From Pinirhizobacter soli (GTDB taxonomy: Bacteria > Pseudomonadota > Gammaproteobacteria > Xanthomonadales > Rhodanobacteraceae), in the NCBI RefSeq assembly GCF_015905305.1, contig NZ_JADZLQ010000002.1, positions 434,001 through 498,000 on the forward strand: DNA of 64,000 bases. Direction: 5' to 3'. A program made the translations under genes and the position numbers. Below are positions 54,212 to 62,573 of this stretch, one piece after another (the first letter of the stretch is position 1; each line of letters opens with the position of its first letter). A model generated the notes under the pieces. It was not told the DNA's origin. It searched no databases and saw nothing but the letters and a program-made list of their open reading frames with translations.

Positions 54212-54242
54212 AAAAAAAAGGCTCCCGTAAGGAGCCTTTTTT
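54212..54242 (-). terminator. Intrinsic terminator downstream of the SRPBCC gene
   Basis: AAGGCTCC and GGAGCCTT form an 8-bp stem with a five-base loop, with a run of eight A on the left and several T on the right. On the minus strand this gives a stem followed by a long U tract, ending the SRPBCC transcript. It may also work in the other direction. Confidence 0.9.
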
Positions 54243-54261
54243 CGCAGCACGCGCTTGACGC

Positions 54262-55632
54262 TTACTGCTGCGTCGGTGCGGTGCCCGAGGCTGCGGGCTC
54301 GCCCGCGGTGCCGGAGGACGCCGGGGCGCCAGCCGTGCCGGACGAAGCCGGGTTGTCCTGCAGGCCCGGGTTCTTCATGCCCGCTTCCTGTTCCGGGGTC
54401 TTTTCCGGAACGTCGCCCGAGAGCGGCAGGTAAACCTCGAACTTCTGCTCGTCGTAGCCCGCCACCGTGCCGTGGGCATCGGTGGTCGGTGCCTTGACCT
54501 GGATGTCGTAGATGCGGTTGGTGAAGTCGTCGTACTTGTAGCCGTGGGTCTGCGCGAACTGCTGCTCCTGGATGCGTACCACCGGCACGCCGGCGGGATT
54601 GCCGTTCCACTCGGCCTTCAGCGCCTTGCCACCGAAGGCAAGTACCGCGCGAACCTTGTCGTCGACGATCACGTTGTTGAACTTGTCCTTGCTGCCCGGC
54701 GTGTTGTCGCCGGCGGCGGGAGCGGCCGAACCACTGGTGGCGGCAGCCGCCGGATCAAGCTTCGGCCGGCTGGCGGCGGTGAGCTCGACGCTCTGGCCGT
54801 TCAGGTTCAAGGTGGTGCTGCTGATCGGCAGGGCCACGTCGAACTGGTAGTTCTGGTCGCCGTAGTTGGTGGTGAAGGTGATGCGCGGGCCGGTGACCTG
54901 CACGTTCAGCTTCTTGGCCGCGGCCTGCAGCTGCTTGACTCCGTCATCGAGCGCGGTGTCGAGCTCGGTGAGGTTGCGCGGCGCCTGACCGGAGATGAAG
55001 AGCACCGGCGTGGGCTGCGTATCGACGATTTCCGGATACAGCTTGCTGTAGTCGCCCTGCGGGATCGAGGCCACCATGTTCTGCATGTTGCCCAGGCCAA
55101 ACTGGATGAAGTTATCCGGCTGGCCGTGGATGTACAGGTTGGAATAGCGGTTGAGCAGGTTCCAGCCGTAACTCACGTCGTAGGCCATCGTGACGTTCGT
55201 CAGCTTGCCTTCGCGACCGGTGCGCTGCAGGTCGATGGTGAATTTCTTGTCGGTACCGCTCCAGTCGTTGTCGAGGTTCCACACGATGGTGGCCTTGCCC
55301 TCGTCACCGACCTGGGTAAAGGCGGGAGTAAGCGATGCGACTTCCAGGCTGCCGTTACCGACGGACTTGTCGTCGGAGGTCCAGGAGATCTTGGCACCCT
55401 GGCCATAGGCCGGGCCGGAGAGCTGGTACTTCAGGCCGCGGTCGAGCTGCCCGAGCATGGAGTACTCGGGAAACCGGCGGAAATTGGCAAAAACGTCGTA
55501 GAGCTGGCGAACGTCCTTGTTGACCTTCACCGTACGATCCACATGGCCCTGCGAAGGCATGGCCACACCGGCGACGACGCCGAGGATGGCAACGATCACC
55601 AGGGCGGCAAGAAATTCTAACAGACGCGTCAT
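54262..55632 (-). CDS. SRPBCC-fold membrane-anchored protein with low-complexity tail
   Basis: The protein has 456 residues. One N-terminal membrane helix (LLEFLAALVIVAILGVVAGVA) is followed by a polyketide-cyclase/SRPBCC-like domain (VNKDVRQLYDVFANFRRFPEYS, about 30-180) and a second soluble region (about 200-400) of no clear family. The last about 35 residues repeat PASSGTAG-like units. It is probably periplasmic. The function is unknown; SRPBCC domains bind hydrophobic ligands. A strong terminator follows. Confidence 0.7.
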   Translation of the reverse strand: MTRLLEFLAALVIVAILGVVAGVAMPSQGHVDRTVKVNKDVRQLYDVFANFRRFPEYSMLGQLDRGLKYQLSGPAYGQGAKISWTSDDKSVGNGSLEVASLTPAFTQVGDEGKATIVWNLDNDWSGTDKKFTIDLQRTGREGKLTNVTMAYDVSYGWNLLNRYSNLYIHGQPDNFIQFGLGNMQNMVASIPQGDYSKLYPEIVDTQPTPVLFISGQAPRNLTELDTALDDGVKQLQAAAKKLNVQVTGPRITFTTNYGDQNYQFDVALPISSTTLNLNGQSVELTAASRPKLDPAAAATSGSAAPAAGDNTPGSKDKFNNVIVDDKVRAVLAFGGKALKAEWNGNPAGVPVVRIQEQQFAQTHGYKYDDFTNRIYDIQVKAPTTDAHGTVAGYDEQKFEVYLPLSGDVPEKTPEQEAGMKNPGLQDNPASSGTAGAPASSGTAGEPAASGTAPTQQ

Positions 55633-55833
55633 TCCACGATTCTCCGAACGTCTCAACTTGGTCGGGCCGCCGCCTGGGGATGCTGGTCGCCGGCACGGGA
55701 TCCCCACCCTCGGAAAAGCCCGTGGCGGGGCTTTCGCCGGCGCCAAAGTGGACGATGGTAGCTGCTTGGGCGCGCGAACGCCATCAGCTTCCGACGGCCT
55801 TCCGGAAGGCCATATCGAGGCGCGGCGCGCCTC
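55633..55833. other. Intergenic region with two hairpins
   Basis: A 201-base gap between the SRPBCC start and the response-regulator stop. It holds the palindrome GGCCTTCCGGAAGGCC (55796-55811) and the hairpin GAGGCGC-GGC-GCGCCTC (55817-55833), which begins right at the regulator's stop codon. Neither has a T tract; together they may end the two-component transcript. No gene or clear promoter was recognised in the rest. Confidence 0.5.
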
Positions 55834-56475
55834 CTAGACGATACCCAGCTCCAACGCCTTGAGCACCGCGCGCGTACGGTCGCGTACGCCAAGCTTGGAG
55901 AGGATGTTGGAAACGTGGTTCTTCACGGTGCCTTCGGCCACCCGGAGGGAATTGGCAATTTCCTTGTTGCTGTAACCCCCGGACAGAAGCCGGAGGATTT
56001 CCGTCTCGCGCTCGGTGAGCGGATCGGGCTGCTCCAGCGAGGAAAACTGGTTCTGGATCCGCCCCACCCCGGCCAGCAGGCGCTGGGTCACCATCGGCGC
56101 TACCAGCGAGCCGCCGGCGGACACCGTGCGCACGGCCTCCACCAGTTGCTCCAGCGAGACGTCCTTGAGCAAATAGCCACGGGCGCCGGCCTTCAGGCCC
56201 TGCAACACGAGCTGGTCGTCGTCGAAGGTCGTCAGGATGATGGTCGGGGGAAGCTCATTGCGCGCCGACAGGGCCTGGAGCACTTCCAGGCCGCTCATGG
56301 TGGGCATGCGCAGGTCAAGCAGCACCACGTCGGGCTTGACCTGGGGAATCATCTGCACCGCCTGCGCCCCATCGGCACATTCGGCGACCACGCGGATGTC
56401 GTCGGCCAGGTCCAGAAGCGAGCGGACGCCTTGGCGGACCAGGTTCTGGTCGTCGACGAGACAGACGGAAATCAT
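55834..56475 (-). CDS. NarL/FixJ-family response regulator
   Basis: A 213-residue regulator. The receiver domain has the phosphoacceptor Asp54 in VLLDLRMPTMSG and the Lys in GYLLKDVS. A LuxR-type helix-turn-helix domain (about 148-210) carries LTERETEILRLLSGGYSNKEIA and EGTVKNHVSNILSKLGVRDR. The upstream gene encodes its likely kinase, 52 bases away. The regulon is unknown; DesR/LiaR-like regulators are its nearest kin by architecture. Confidence 0.92.
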   Translation of the reverse strand: MISVCLVDDQNLVRQGVRSLLDLADDIRVVAECADGAQAVQMIPQVKPDVVLLDLRMPTMSGLEVLQALSARNELPPTIILTTFDDDQLVLQGLKAGARGYLLKDVSLEQLVEAVRTVSAGGSLVAPMVTQRLLAGVGRIQNQFSSLEQPDPLTERETEILRLLSGGYSNKEIANSLRVAEGTVKNHVSNILSKLGVRDRTRAVLKALELGIV

Positions 56476-56527
56476 GGGTTATCCCCTGCGATGGGCCAAT
56501 GGGTGAAGTATCGGATAGTCAAGGAGG

Positions 56528-57745
56528 TTACGCCTCCACCGGCCACGCACCGGGCCCGCGGGCCGGCGAATGCGCCAGGGAGGGTTCCTCGCCCAGGGGC
56601 AAGGTGACGCGAAGGCTGAAGCCGCCGGGCACGGAAGTGTCGACGTTGACGGTACCGCCGAATTCGGCCAGGCGCTCGCGCATGCCGTTCATGCCGTTGC
56701 CGGGCCGGTAATGCGCGGCGCCGCGGCCGTCGTCGCGGGCCACCAGCTGCAGCGAGCTGGGATCGGGGTGTTCGAAGGCCAGCCAAAGGTTGCGGGCGCC
56801 CGAATGGCGCACGGTATTGGTGACGATCTCCTGCAGGCAGCGCAGCAGCATCTGCGCGCGGCGCGGATCTTCAATTTCGAATCGCGGCGGCGTGGACAGG
56901 TGCACGTTCAGGCCCGGCACGCCTTCGATGAGGCTGCGCAGCGCCTGGGTGAGGTCGATGGCGTCGTCCTGGCGAAGCTCCGAGACCACGTCACGGACGT
57001 CGGCCAGCAGGTGTTTGGCGGTGGACTGCGCCTTTCGCACGTGGGCGCCCGCCGCCTCGTTGGTGAGGTGGCTGGCCACTTCCAGGTTGAGGGTGAGCGC
57101 GGTGAGGTGGTGGCCGACCAGGTCGTGCAGGTCGCGGGCGATGCGCATGCGCTCGGCGATGCGGCTGGACTCGGCCAGGAGCGCCCGCGTGGCCCGCAGC
57201 TCGGAGTTGAGCCGGCGCTGTTCCTCGCGTTCGCCGGCCTGCTGGCTGGCCACGGTGGAAGTGACGAACGTCAGCGCCGAGAAGCTGAAATACATGCATG
57301 ACTGCATCAACGCCACCAGCCAGGTGAAGCCGGGCGTATTCCTGATAACGGGAATAAGCGCCAGATGCGCCATCACCATCCATACCAGCCCCAGCGGCAG
57401 CGGGACCAGCCAGGGCAAGGTCGCAGCGATGATCACCAGCAGCAACGCGTGCAGGCCCGACTGGCTGAACCAGCCGATGGCCATGGCCATGAAGGTAAGC
57501 ATCAGCAGCCCCGCCACCTTGGCCCAGGAACTGACCCTTGCATCCAGGTCGCGCGTCATCAGCCAGTAGGTGATGCCAAACAGCACGTAGCACACCGTCC
57601 ACAGGGTGAGCGACAACTCCGGGCGACCCAACTGGTGCAGGCGCTGGGCTGTCAGCGGCGTGGAAAGCGGCATTCCGACGCAGATATAGACGAAGAACGC
57701 CGCATATCGCAGCAGCCGGGTGTGGTTGAAATAAGGCCAGGGCAT
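56528..57745 (-). CDS. DesK/NarX-type sensor histidine kinase
   Basis: A 405-residue HisKA_3-type kinase. Five to six membrane helices fill the first about 165 residues with almost no periplasmic loop, as in DesK or LiaS-type kinases that sense the membrane. The H-box is RIARDLHDLVGHHLTAL with His207. The ATPase domain has LLRCLQEIVTNTVRHSGA and ARDDGRG, then GNGMNGMRERLAEFGG. The response regulator follows directly. The signal is unknown. Confidence 0.91.
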   Translation of the reverse strand: MPWPYFNHTRLLRYAAFFVYICVGMPLSTPLTAQRLHQLGRPELSLTLWTVCYVLFGITYWLMTRDLDARVSSWAKVAGLLMLTFMAMAIGWFSQSGLHALLLVIIAATLPWLVPLPLGLVWMVMAHLALIPVIRNTPGFTWLVALMQSCMYFSFSALTFVTSTVASQQAGEREEQRRLNSELRATRALLAESSRIAERMRIARDLHDLVGHHLTALTLNLEVASHLTNEAAGAHVRKAQSTAKHLLADVRDVVSELRQDDAIDLTQALRSLIEGVPGLNVHLSTPPRFEIEDPRRAQMLLRCLQEIVTNTVRHSGARNLWLAFEHPDPSSLQLVARDDGRGAAHYRPGNGMNGMRERLAEFGGTVNVDTSVPGGFSLRVTLPLGEEPSLAHSPARGPGAWPVEA

Positions 57746-57869
57746 AGGCGCATCATAGGGCGAGCCCCGCCCCCCGGAACATGGCTAAGGTCATGCCTTA
57801 AATGCCATAATGCCGGCTTACCGGGGCCCGAACGCGGTCTTTAGTCGAAACAACTGGGCGGAGCACCGA

Positions 57870-58487
57870 ATGGCCCTAGCCATCCGCGACGTGGAAGAGC
57901 GCGACCTTGACGCCGTGCTGGCGCTCAACAACACCGCTGGCGCGGGCATCCTCGCCACGGATCCGGCCCGTCTCCGGGTTCTTTTCGACCAGGCCCATTA
58001 CTTTCGCGTGGCGGAAATGAACAGCGTGATCGCCGGCTTCCTGATCGCCTTCCGCGCCGATGCGGCCTACGACAGCCCCAATTACCGCTGGTTCCAGGCC
58101 CATTACGAGAGTTTCGTCTACATCGACCGCATCGTCATCGGCGCCGCCTGGCAGGGCCATGGCCTGGGCCGCATCTTCTACTGCGACGTGGGCAGCTACG
58201 CCGAGGTCCGCGTACCTATACTCACCTGCGAAGTGTTCCTGGAACCACGCGACGACATGGCCGTGCTGTTCCATGGCACCTTGGGCTTCCAGGAAGTGGG
58301 CCAGCAGACCATGGGCGCCACGGGCCCCAAGGTGAGCCTGCTGGCCCGCGAACTACCCAGTTTTTCCTTTGTCCGCGAGCATTACCTGGAAGGTGATGGC
58401 CTGCCGGACACACCCTGGCTGCACGAGCGCAGCCGTCCCTGCGACATGGCCGCGCCGCAAGCGTTGGCGGCCGGAGACAAGCACTGA
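57870..58487 (+). CDS. GNAT-family acetyltransferase
   Basis: A 205-residue protein with an N-terminal GNAT fold (IRDVEERDLDAVLALNN; SFVYIDRIVIGAAWQGHGLGRIFY is the acetyl-CoA loop region) and a shorter C-terminal extension. ATG 57870 has GGAG upstream. The substrate is unknown. It ends two bases before minC and is probably in the same transcript. Confidence 0.85.
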   Translation: MALAIRDVEERDLDAVLALNNTAGAGILATDPARLRVLFDQAHYFRVAEMNSVIAGFLIAFRADAAYDSPNYRWFQAHYESFVYIDRIVIGAAWQGHGLGRIFYCDVGSYAEVRVPILTCEVFLEPRDDMAVLFHGTLGFQEVGQQTMGATGPKVSLLARELPSFSFVREHYLEGDGLPDTPWLHERSRPCDMAAPQALAAGDKH

Positions 58488-58489
58488 AG

Positions 58490-59266
58490 ATGAATGCCCG
58501 CGTGGATACCCTGGAAGCCGCCTGCGACCTGCGTTTCGGCCAGGTCGGCATGGCCTGCGTGCGCGTACGCCGCGCCGATGCCGCGGCGCTCTGCGACGAA
58601 CTCGAGCGTCGCGTCCGCGCCGCGCCGCAGATGTTCTCCCGCGCCGCCGTGGTGCTGGACTTAAGCCACCTGTCCGCCCTGCCCGACGACGGCACGGTCG
58701 ATGCCCTGCTCGAGGCCATCCGTAGCGCCGGCATGCTGCCGGTGGGCCTCGCCTACGGCACCGCCGCCACCGAAGAACTGGCCACGCGCATGGGCCTGCC
58801 GCTGATCGCCAAGTTCCGCGCAGCCTACGAGCCCGTCGGCGGCGAGGCCCAGCCCATGCCGGCCGCCGCCGCGCCGGTTCCCGCCGTATCGACGGCTCCC
58901 GCGCGCGAACCCATCCACGAAGAGTCCGCCGCCGCCCACACGGCGATGCGCCACGCCGCAGGCGCCGTGCGCTCGGGGCAGCAGGTGTATGCACGCGATC
59001 GTGACCTTGTGGTGAATGCCGCGGTGGCCAATGGCGCCGAAGTCATTGCCGACGGCTCCATCCACGTTTACGGTAGCCTGCGGGGCCGGGCCATGGCTGG
59101 CGCGCAGGGCGACACCAGTGCGCGCATCTATTGCACGGATTTCCACGCCGAACTCGTGGCCATCGCTGGCCATTACCGCGTTTTCGAACAAATTCCCGCC
59201 GACCTGGAAGGCCAAGCCGTGCAATGCTGGCTGGAAGGCGAAAAGCTGTTGATCGCCCGGCTCTAG
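58490..59266 (+). CDS. minC: Septum-site-determining protein MinC
   Basis: A 258-residue division inhibitor. The N-terminal domain (about 1-110) carries AAVVLDLSHLSALPD. An Ala/Pro-rich linker follows (about 120-150), and the C-terminal MinD-binding beta-helix has RSGQQVYARDRDLVV, ADGSIHVYGSLRGRAMAGAQGD and ARIYCTDFHAELVAIAG. It blocks FtsZ polymerisation away from mid-cell. It is followed by minD and minE. Confidence 0.95.
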   Translation: MNARVDTLEAACDLRFGQVGMACVRVRRADAAALCDELERRVRAAPQMFSRAAVVLDLSHLSALPDDGTVDALLEAIRSAGMLPVGLAYGTAATEELATRMGLPLIAKFRAAYEPVGGEAQPMPAAAAPVPAVSTAPAREPIHEESAAAHTAMRHAAGAVRSGQQVYARDRDLVVNAAVANGAEVIADGSIHVYGSLRGRAMAGAQGDTSARIYCTDFHAELVAIAGHYRVFEQIPADLEGQAVQCWLEGEKLLIARL

Positions 59267-59329
59267 GGCCGGACCTGCGATCGCCACCGACGCACCATCA
59301 CAACAAGAACAAGCAAGTGGAGACCAACA

Positions 59330-60142
59330 TTGGCTGAGATCATCGTCGTTACGTCGGGCAAGGGCGGCGTGGGCAAGACCACGAGCAGTGCCTCGCTTGC
59401 CGTAGGGTTGGCCCAGGCTGGCAAGAAAGTAGCGGTGATCGACTTCGACGTCGGCCTGCGCAACCTCGATCTCATCATGGGCTGCGAGCGGCGCGTGGTG
59501 TACGACTTCATCAATGTCGTGCAGGGCGAAGCCTCGCTCAAGCAGGCACTGATCAAGGACAAGCGCTACGACAGCCTCTACGTGCTGGCCGCCTCGCAAA
59601 CCCGCGACAAGGACGCCCTCACCCAGGAAGGCGTCGAGAAAGTACTTGATGGCCTGGGTACCGAAGGCTTCGAGTACGTCGTATGCGACTCCCCCGCCGG
59701 CATCGAGAAGGGCGCGCACCTTGCCATGTACTTCGCCGACCACGCCGTTGTGGTGGTGAATCCGGAGGTGTCCTCCGTGCGCGACTCCGATCGCATCCTG
59801 GGCTTGCTTGCCAGCAAGACGCGCCGCGCCGAGCGTGGCGAAGGTCCGATCACCCAGCACCTGCTGCTCACCCGCTACAACCCCACGCGGGTGGAAGCGG
59901 GCGAAATGCTCTCGGTGAAGGACGTTGAGGAAATTCTCGGCATCAAGGTGGTGGGCGTGATCCCCGAATCGGAGAACGTGCTGGCCGCGTCGAATGCCGG
60001 CGTGCCGGTGATCCTCGATGAAAATTCCTTCGCCGGGCAAGCCTATACCGACGTTGTTTCCCGACTGCTGGGCCAGGAACGTCCGCTGCGCTTCATCGAG
60101 GTGCAGAAGAAGGGCTTCCTCAAGCGCGTCTTCGGGGGTTAA
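59330..60142 (+). CDS. minD: Septum-site-determining ATPase MinD
   Basis: A 270-residue deviant-Walker ATPase. The loop is SGKGGVGKTTSSASLAVGLA (Lys11, Lys16). It continues IDFDVGLRNLDLIMGCERR and CDSPAGIEKGA, and ends in an amphipathic membrane-targeting helix (KKGFLKRVFGG). It carries MinC on the membrane and oscillates with MinE. The start codon is TTG, with GGAG eight bases upstream. Confidence 0.97.
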   Translation: MAEIIVVTSGKGGVGKTTSSASLAVGLAQAGKKVAVIDFDVGLRNLDLIMGCERRVVYDFINVVQGEASLKQALIKDKRYDSLYVLAASQTRDKDALTQEGVEKVLDGLGTEGFEYVVCDSPAGIEKGAHLAMYFADHAVVVVNPEVSSVRDSDRILGLLASKTRRAERGEGPITQHLLLTRYNPTRVEAGEMLSVKDVEEILGIKVVGVIPESENVLAASNAGVPVILDENSFAGQAYTDVVSRLLGQERPLRFIEVQKKGFLKRVFGG

Positions 60143-60145
60143 GGC

Positions 60146-60406
60146 ATGGGTATCCTCGATTTCCTCAAGCGCAAGCCGGAAGCCACCGCAGGTGTCGCCA
60201 AGGAGCGCCTGCGCATCATCGTGGCGCAGGAACGCAGCACGCGCGGCGCCCCGGACTACCTTCCCCTGCTCCGCAACGAACTGCTCGAAGTGATCCGCAA
60301 ATACGTCAATGTCGACGTGGACGCGGTAAACATCAGCCTGGACCGCGACAGCGGCCATGAAGTACTGGAGCTTTCCGTCGCCCTGCCCGAGCACAAACCC
60401 GGCTAG
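60146..60406 (+). CDS. minE: Cell division topological specificity factor MinE
   Basis: An 86-residue protein. The N-terminal membrane-binding head is [10 protein letters not shown]; next comes the MinD-contact helix [14 protein letters not shown], then the C-terminal dimerisation domain with [21 protein letters not shown]. It stimulates MinD ATPase and sets the division site. Three bases separate it from minD. Confidence 0.96.
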   Translation: MGILDFLKRKPEATAGVAKERLRIIVAQERSTRGAPDYLPLLRNELLEVIRKYVNVDVDAVNISLDRDSGHEVLELSVALPEHKPG

Positions 60407-60412
60407 GCGCCC

Positions 60413-60871
60413 ATGGATGTATTGCGCATGCGCGATGTCGGCTTTGCCGCATCGCGCGAACTGTTGAGCCGGCACGGACTGGAACTTGTCGAGGTCGCCG
60501 AGGGCCACGCTATTCCCGGCAGCTACTGGGGCGATGAAGAAGCCGGGCTTATCGGCCTTACCGTCTACGCCCGGTCCGACACCCCCGTGCACTCACTGCT
60601 GCATGAGGCCAGCCACTTGCTGGTGATGCCCGCCGAGCGCCGGGCCACCGTGCACACCGACGCCACCGATTCGATCGAAGAGGAAGACGCGACCTGCTAT
60701 TTGCAGATTGTGCTGGCCGATGACTTGCCCGGCGTGGGCGCAGAACGCCTGATGCAGGATATGGATACGTGGGGCTACACGTTCCGGCTTGGAACAACCC
60801 GGGCCTGGTTTGAAAGCGATGCCGCGGAAGCCCGGGCGTACGTCATCAAGGCAGGCTATATCGCCGGCTAG
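60413..60871 (+). CDS. HExxH-motif protein of unknown function
   Basis: A 152-residue protein with no signal peptide. HEASH at 64-68 (SLLHEASHLLVM) looks like a zinc-binding peptidase motif, and an acidic stretch IEEEDATCYLQI about 25 residues later could give a third ligand. I do not recognise a named family. It starts six bases after minE, so it is probably co-transcribed, and overlaps the convergent MFS gene by four bases. Confidence 0.7.
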   Translation: MDVLRMRDVGFAASRELLSRHGLELVEVAEGHAIPGSYWGDEEAGLIGLTVYARSDTPVHSLLHEASHLLVMPAERRATVHTDATDSIEEEDATCYLQIVLADDLPGVGAERLMQDMDTWGYTFRLGTTRAWFESDAAEARAYVIKAGYIAG

Positions 60872-62079
60872 CTGACGAGTGCTGGCCTGGTCAACCGCAG
60901 ATACCACCACCACGACAGCAGCCCGATGCCGCACAAGGCGGTGGCGCCCAGCGCAAGTCCCAGCATATCCACCGATAGCAACGGCGACAGCACGCCGGCC
61001 ACGACGGCAGTGAACAGCAGGCTGGCGAACGCCTGCACTGAAGACGCTCCGCCGCGCTGGCGAGGGAAACGGTCCAGCAGCATCAGGGTGAGCGAGGGAA
61101 AAGCCATCTGCACGCCGGCGCCGTAGAGCAGTAGCGGTAGCGTTGACCACGGCACCATCGGATGCGGCAAGGTGAGCGCCAGCACGATGTTGATCGCGCA
61201 GCTGCCCAGCATCAGTACGTAACCGATATTGACCGTGCGCGTAGGCGCCACGCGCCCAGCCAGGCGACCGGAGGCAAAGGCACCGGCCACCATGCCGCTC
61301 ACCACGGGAATGAACAACCACGGAAAGCCCTGCGCGGAAAGCCCCAGCAGTTCGCGGATCAGACGCGGCGCCGAGGCGATGTACAGGAACAGCCCCGAGA
61401 AATTGATCGACGCCGCGATCATCAACGGCCAGAACGGCCGATCCCTGGCGATGTTCGCGTACGAGGTCAACAGGGGCCGGGGGCGGAAACTGGTGCGGGC
61501 CTCATGCGGATGTGTTTCGTCCAGGAAATGCCACAGGGCCACGGTGAGCACCACGGCAAAACCCGTGAGCGCCCAGAAAATGCCGCGCCAGCCATCGATC
61601 CCCAGCAGCCACGCACCGATCATGGGCGCCACCGCGGGGGCGATGCCGAAGATCATCATCACCTTCGACATCATCTTCTGCGCATCTTCCCCATGCAGCG
61701 TGTCGCGCACCACGGCGCGGCCGACCACGATGCCGGCGCCGGCGAACAGGCCCTGGAGTATCCGGAAGGCGAGCAGGCCCGTGAAGGACGTGGCCATGGC
61801 CGCACCCGCCGAGGCCACGGCGTACATCCCCATGCCGATCACGATGACGGGCTTGCGCCCGAAAGCATCGGAGATGGCACCGTGGAAAAGGTTCATCGCA
61901 GCATAGGCGAACAGGTAGACGCTGATAGTCTGCTGCAGTGCGACGTCGCCCACGCCAAAGGCGTGGCCGATCTCAGGGAAGCCCGGGAAAATCGCGTCGA
62001 TCGAAAACGGGCCGATCATCGACAGGCCAGCCAGCAACCACGGCAGGTTGCGCCGGAGGGTATGGGCGGACGAAGTCAT
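60868..62079 (-). CDS. Bcr/CflA-family multidrug MFS transporter
   Basis: A 403-residue proton-driven efflux pump with 12 helices. Signature parts are GPFSIDAIFPGFPEI in helix 1 and the A-motif region GAISDAFGRKPVIVIGMGM; RILQGLFAGAGIVVGRAVVRD (motif C/B region) is typical of Bcr. Substrates of relatives include bicyclomycin and chloramphenicol. The ATG at 62079 lies nine bases from a TATACT box. It is divergent from crcB. Confidence 0.9.
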   Translation of the reverse strand: MTSSAHTLRRNLPWLLAGLSMIGPFSIDAIFPGFPEIGHAFGVGDVALQQTISVYLFAYAAMNLFHGAISDAFGRKPVIVIGMGMYAVASAGAAMATSFTGLLAFRILQGLFAGAGIVVGRAVVRDTLHGEDAQKMMSKVMMIFGIAPAVAPMIGAWLLGIDGWRGIFWALTGFAVVLTVALWHFLDETHPHEARTSFRPRPLLTSYANIARDRPFWPLMIAASINFSGLFLYIASAPRLIRELLGLSAQGFPWLFIPVVSGMVAGAFASGRLAGRVAPTRTVNIGYVLMLGSCAINIVLALTLPHPMVPWSTLPLLLYGAGVQMAFPSLTLMLLDRFPRQRGGASSVQAFASLLFTAVVAGVLSPLLSVDMLGLALGATALCGIGLLSWWWYLRLTRPALVS

Positions 62080-62088
62080 CAGGCGGCA

Positions 62089-62096
62089 AGTATAGT
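62089..62096. promoter_or_regulatory. Overlapping divergent -10 boxes of MFS and crcB
   Basis: AGTATAGT reads as TATACT on the minus strand (MFS gene) and TATAGT on the plus strand (crcB). The two -10 boxes share bases, so transcription in one direction should hinder the other. -35 boxes are not clear. Confidence 0.45.
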
Positions 62097-62130
62097 GACG
62101 GGCATCCTTCAGATGCGCAGGCTGGAAGAC

Positions 62131-62520
62131 ATGGGTTTGAACGCATTTCTGGCCGTCGGTGTTGGCGGCATGCTCGGTTGCTGGTTGCGCTGGGGCCTGG
62201 CCGTGGCCTTCAACGCGGCGGTGCCGAACCTGCCGATGGGCACGCTGGCAGCCAACCTGGTCGGCGGACTGCTGATGGGCTGCACGCTGGGCGTGATCGA
62301 GCACTACCCCACCCTGTCGCCGGAGCTGCGCCTGCTCATCGCCACCGGGTTCCTGGGGGGGCTCACCACCTTCTCCACTTTCGCCGGCGAGTCCGCCACG
62401 CTGCTCCTGAAGGGCCAGTACGGCTGGCTCGCCGCCCACATCATGCTGCACCTGGCCGGGTCCATTGCCGCCGTGATTGCCGGGCTTGCACTGGTGCGGA
62501 TGCTTACCCGTAGCGCGTAG
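62131..62520 (+). CDS. crcB: Fluoride ion transporter CrcB (Fluc)
   Basis: A 129-residue protein with four membrane helices. Motifs are GGMLGCWLRWGLAV, GTLAANLVGGLLMG and ATGFLGGLTTFSTFAGES, the fluoride-channel signature. It forms dimers that export fluoride. No fluoride riboswitch pattern was found upstream. ATG 62131 is chosen; an ATG six codons earlier (62113) is in frame. Confidence 0.93.
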   Translation: MGLNAFLAVGVGGMLGCWLRWGLAVAFNAAVPNLPMGTLAANLVGGLLMGCTLGVIEHYPTLSPELRLLIATGFLGGLTTFSTFAGESATLLLKGQYGWLAAHIMLHLAGSIAAVIAGLALVRMLTRSA

Positions 62521-62573
62521 TCCCTTCGTGGCGCCACAATGGGTCGTGGCGTCCTGACCTGGGGGGTTTTGGC

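Noticed and set aside
58661-60592. 643-codon open frame on the minus strand across minC and minD
   Set aside because: Antisense to three Min genes with unmistakable motifs; no recognisable protein features of its own.
62080-62130. Fluoride riboswitch before crcB
   Set aside because: The 51-base gap lacks the conserved GGNGAUGG...UGCCU pattern and is too short; it holds only a small GCATC/GATGC hairpin.
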